From: UBA12087 sp964370815
GTDB lineage: Bacteria; Chloroflexota; Anaerolineae; Anaerolineales; Villigracilaceae
Reading direction: 5' to 3'
NCBI GenBank assembly: GCA_964370815.1
Contig: CAYJKQ010000001.1
Span: 588,497 to 652,496 of the forward strand
Length of the DNA: 64,000 nt
Under the pieces are notes generated by a model, which saw nothing but the letters and a program-made list of their open reading frames with translations, searched no databases and was not told the DNA's origin. Shown here piece after piece: positions 61,642-64,000 of the stretch. Each line of letters starts with the position of its first letter. The first letter of the stretch is position 1. The position numbers and the translations under genes are program-made.

Positions 61642-62436
61642 TCAACCAACGGAGTGTTCCTGGATCGTTATGGGTTTGCGAGCCAGGTAGAAAGTAAAAG
61701 TTCCATCCTCAACAGCTTCTGCTGAAGCGTAGCGGCGAACAAATCTTTCGGTCAGGAATAAGTTCAGCCGGTTTGGAAGCAATATCCACTTGCCGGTTAA
61801 GAAATGGATTACCAATGAAGGCAGACCGAAATAATGACCCCATTCTAACACGCGCATGGCTGCCGGTGGAAAATAATGCCAATAACGCTCCAGTTCAAAT
61901 CCTGCAGCTTCCAGGCGACCCTTCCATACGTCCGGATCATCTGCATGCTCGACGCGGGAAATCTTCCGAAACCAGGCTATATATCTCGAGCCAAATAGAT
62001 GGGTTAATGCCAGAGCGCTGAAATAGCGTGGATTTGGAACACAAAATGCAAACAAAGCCCCCGGTTTTAGGATACGAGCGGTTTCCATTATAACCTTCTC
62101 AACATGGATAATATGCTCGAGAACAGAGTTGCTGAAAGCACTGCCAAATACATTATCCGGGAAAGGGCTATCACCAGCATCCGCCTCAACCAGCAGGTGG
62201 TAACACTCTCGCCTCCCCGCCTCATGAATGGGTTTGTGCCAGGGATCCAAGCCAACATCAATAACCTGCTCAAAAACCAGGCTGGCAAAGTGCCCATCAC
62301 CGCAGCCGACATCCAGGATCGGAGAAGGAAGATCCAGGTCCTGATAGTATGAAGCCTCCACAGCCCTGACAAGTGCACGGAAGTATGGCAGGTCACGCAA
62401 ATGGAGAAAGAGGAAGTCCTTTTCAATAGTTGACAC
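61642..62436 (-). CDS. SAM-dependent methyltransferase
   Basis: This 264-residue class I methyltransferase has ILDVGCGDGHFASL, GLDPWHKPI, a FSNSVLEHI strand and LKPGALFAFCVPNP. It ends in a poorly conserved region and starts at GTG 62436, preceded by a weak GGA. Being adjacent to the other methyltransferase and the GT4 gene, it probably modifies a glycan or lipid carrier. Confidence 0.87.
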   Translation of the reverse strand: MSTIEKDFLFLHLRDLPYFRALVRAVEASYYQDLDLPSPILDVGCGDGHFASLVFEQVIDVGLDPWHKPIHEAGRRECYHLLVEADAGDSPFPDNVFGSAFSNSVLEHIIHVEKVIMETARILKPGALFAFCVPNPRYFSALALTHLFGSRYIAWFRKISRVEHADDPDVWKGRLEAAGFELERYWHYFPPAAMRVLEWGHYFGLPSLVIHFLTGKWILLPNRLNLFLTERFVRRYASAEAVEDGTFTFYLARKPITIQEHSVG

Positions 62437-62512
62437 AGCTAATGTTTTCCAATTACGACAAATGATCCCTGGAAACGAACCAACCCAAGATTTGCTTGAT
62501 CGACGACAGGTT

Positions 62513-63664
62513 TTATTTTAATTTATCAAATAATTTTTCGTATTCGACTGCCACAGCATCTGGATCGTATATTCCAGCTAAATTCTTGATATCACATCTG
62601 TAATTCCCGGGTTCCGTAAGCACCTTGAGCAAGCCATTTGCCAGGTCATCTGAGCTGCCAATTTCAACCACCTCCCCCATCGAGTGCATCCTGACGGGTT
62701 GGCGCACACCCGGTAACGCCGAGGCAACACAAGGCACGTTACTCAGCATCGCCTCAATTTGTACCAACCCAAAAGCCTCGGTGGAGTTGAGTGATGGAAT
62801 TACAAGTGCATCCAGGTTGGGATAAAAAGCAGCCATCTGTTCGGGATTTAATATGCCTAAAAATTTCCAATGACCTTCATCCTGATATTCCCGAATACGC
62901 GGCATCAGGCGATCTGCATACACCTGTTCCCCCATTACATCCTGGTACTGCCCGGCAAACAGAACCTGGGCATTCGGAAATTTCTCCAATATCTTCGGCA
63001 TGGCATCCAGCAAGACCTCCACTCCTTTTTCGGCAGCAAAGCGGGCTGCCATGCCAATAACCGGTTTTCGGGTGGATAGCTGGTGATGTGCTGCGAATGC
63101 CACCACTGCCCCTTGCGGTGCGGATGGCAGCTCAACAGGAGGCAGGATGGGTGTCAATTTTTGATTATAACGGGATAGATAGGTGGAATGATCTGCATAA
63201 TCCCGGGTGTAAGTTACAATGTGAGACGCCAAAATGCCAGCCATATTATTCTGGAACTGAACCACCAGGTTCACCAAGCGATTGAAGAATCCCTTAGGCA
63301 GCAGCAAATCGCAATGGTACGTCAATACAGCCGGTTTACCAAACATACGAGCCCTGAGAGCGACTCCTGGGGCATCAAATTGGGGTAAATGCAAGTGCAC
63401 CACATCGTTTTCCCAAGCTAGCTTGGTGGTCACCAGCCCAAAGGTGGGTGCCAGAACGCCTTTGCTGACGCGCGCTATCACTGGCAGGCGGATCACTTTT
63501 ATCCCGTCCAGCATCTCCTGGCGGGGCAGAGTTTGATCATATTGCGTGGTTAGAACCGTGACCTGGTGACCTCGCCGGGCAAATGCGCGCGCCAATCGCT
63601 CAGCGTATATCGTCAGACCAGAGGTATGAGGCCGATAATATGTTAGTACGGTAAGAATTCTCAA
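62513..63664 (-). CDS. GT4-family glycosyltransferase
   Basis: The 383-residue protein is a GT-B glycosyltransferase of family 4. The N-terminal domain has LTYYRPHTSGLTIYAERLARAF (core YRPHTSGLT) and VVHLHLPQFDAPG; the C-terminal domain has GMAARFAAEKG and the nucleotide-sugar motif STEAFGLVQIEA with the E-X7-E pair. It uses a nucleotide sugar in the cytoplasm. The start is TTG 63664 with GGAG eight bases upstream. It heads the reverse-strand methyltransferase and GT-C genes. Confidence 0.93.
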   Translation of the reverse strand: MRILTVLTYYRPHTSGLTIYAERLARAFARRGHQVTVLTTQYDQTLPRQEMLDGIKVIRLPVIARVSKGVLAPTFGLVTTKLAWENDVVHLHLPQFDAPGVALRARMFGKPAVLTYHCDLLLPKGFFNRLVNLVVQFQNNMAGILASHIVTYTRDYADHSTYLSRYNQKLTPILPPVELPSAPQGAVVAFAAHHQLSTRKPVIGMAARFAAEKGVEVLLDAMPKILEKFPNAQVLFAGQYQDVMGEQVYADRLMPRIREYQDEGHWKFLGILNPEQMAAFYPNLDALVIPSLNSTEAFGLVQIEAMLSNVPCVASALPGVRQPVRMHSMGEVVEIGSSDDLANGLLKVLTEPGNYRCDIKNLAGIYDPDAVAVEYEKLFDKLK

Positions 63665-64000
63665 TCAGTAATCTCCAAACAAGTCCTAGAAACAGGTTAT
63701 TTTTATTACAAATCAAATTATTTCCGTTATTATCTCACTATATCGATGAAGAAAGCAAAGCGTCATATTCCAGTGGTTTTCCTGGTGGTCTGGCTTCACA
63801 GACGCCTTAAAGTTGTTTATAAAATACTTGTTATTTTGTTGATATGAGATATGTAATCTGTAATGAAGGAAAAACGCAGTCAGCAACAGGTCCATATCAC
63901 CCGGTTAGTTCGCAATAAAGATCAGGAGGATTGCAGTCCTCACACTCAAGCTGCAAGGTGGCATGTGCCACCCGGTATTTATGGTTCAACATATCAGTAA
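63665..64000. other. 336-base region at the window edge, mostly non-coding
   Basis: The first 200 bases are AT-rich and hold the upstream region of the GT4 gene, without a clear promoter. A plus-strand ORF from 63863 to 64000 encodes 45 residues (start MKEKRSQQVH) but has no ribosome binding site. Bases 63926-63972 contain stems: GAGGA/TCCTC, a competing TTGCAG/CTGCAA, and GGTGGCA/TGCCACC. They may be part of a structured RNA or a leader extending beyond the window; nothing can be assigned. Confidence 0.45.

Noticed and set aside
1..64000. tRNA, rRNA, CRISPR arrays and insertion sequences
   Set aside because: No T-loop/anticodon pattern, no spaced direct repeats and no transposase motifs were seen on either strand.

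Overview
The window is a piece of bacterial chromosome, most likely from a member of the Chloroflexota (Anaerolineae-like). The best clue is a pair of very hydrophobic proteins with the SYYYFGYV/NYYYFGYV signature of the Chloroflexi/archaea-specific 'YYY' (DUF2298) family. A short YidC, a four-domain S1 protein and a PgpH-YbeY-DgkA cluster fit this. I see no rRNA, tRNA, CRISPR array, insertion sequence or prophage. The gene content is core-chromosome in character.

Layout. 0-8.8 kb: a small membrane-peptide gene, a purple-acid-phosphatase-like metallophosphoesterase, a deoC-ALDH16 operon (deoxyribose phosphate to acetaldehyde to acetate), then a reverse-strand block with ybaK, a membrane protein, an M19 dipeptidase and rpsA. 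8.9-11.6 kb: a chelatase AAA+ gene (ChlI/ChlD) in which the ATPase part and the VWA part lie in different frames, joined at the slippery heptamer A AAA AAG inside an A10 run, then nadD. 11.7-17.9 kb: small membrane proteins, glmS with a foldable leader, and a plsY-epimerase-hpnK operon. 17.9-23.6 kb (reverse): endonuclease IV, yqeY-pgpH-ybeY-dgkA, a DUF4442 hotdog protein and a HET-C/phospholipase-like protein. 23.9-25.1 kb: PduO-type cobalamin adenosyltransferase and a DUF554 membrane protein.

25.2-41.9 kb is a long reverse-strand block with the classical oriC-neighbourhood order rpmH-rnpA-yidD-(lipoprotein)-yidC-jag, a terminator, then a near-gapless run of 14 genes: pfkB, parA, parB, an amidohydrolase, two histidine kinases, an OmpR-type regulator, CpaE-like and CpaF-like ATPases, an XRE regulator, a TPR protein, a GNAT enzyme and a small coupled ORF. 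dnaA is not beside rpmH; a MarR-regulated heterodimeric ABC exporter lies there instead (42.0-46.8 kb).

46.8-63.7 kb (reverse) is an envelope-biogenesis region: cmk with two plsC-like acyltransferases, then GT-C membrane proteins, two YYY proteins (one fused to a GT-C-like half, 1659 aa), two methyltransferases and a GT4 glycosyltransferase. Together these look like a lipid-linked glycan or surface-glycosylation system.

The observations most worth following are: (1) probable programmed -1 frameshifting in the chelatase gene, giving ChlI-like and ChlD-like products from one locus; (2) three genes where a perfect TATAAT is followed by exactly six bases and the start codon, implying leaderless mRNAs; (3) the YYY/GT-C glycan cluster; (4) a kinase with an MshEN-type input domain inside the par/CpaE/CpaF run; (5) two small ORFs with good translation signals. 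All functions are assigned from motifs read by eye; no database search was run.
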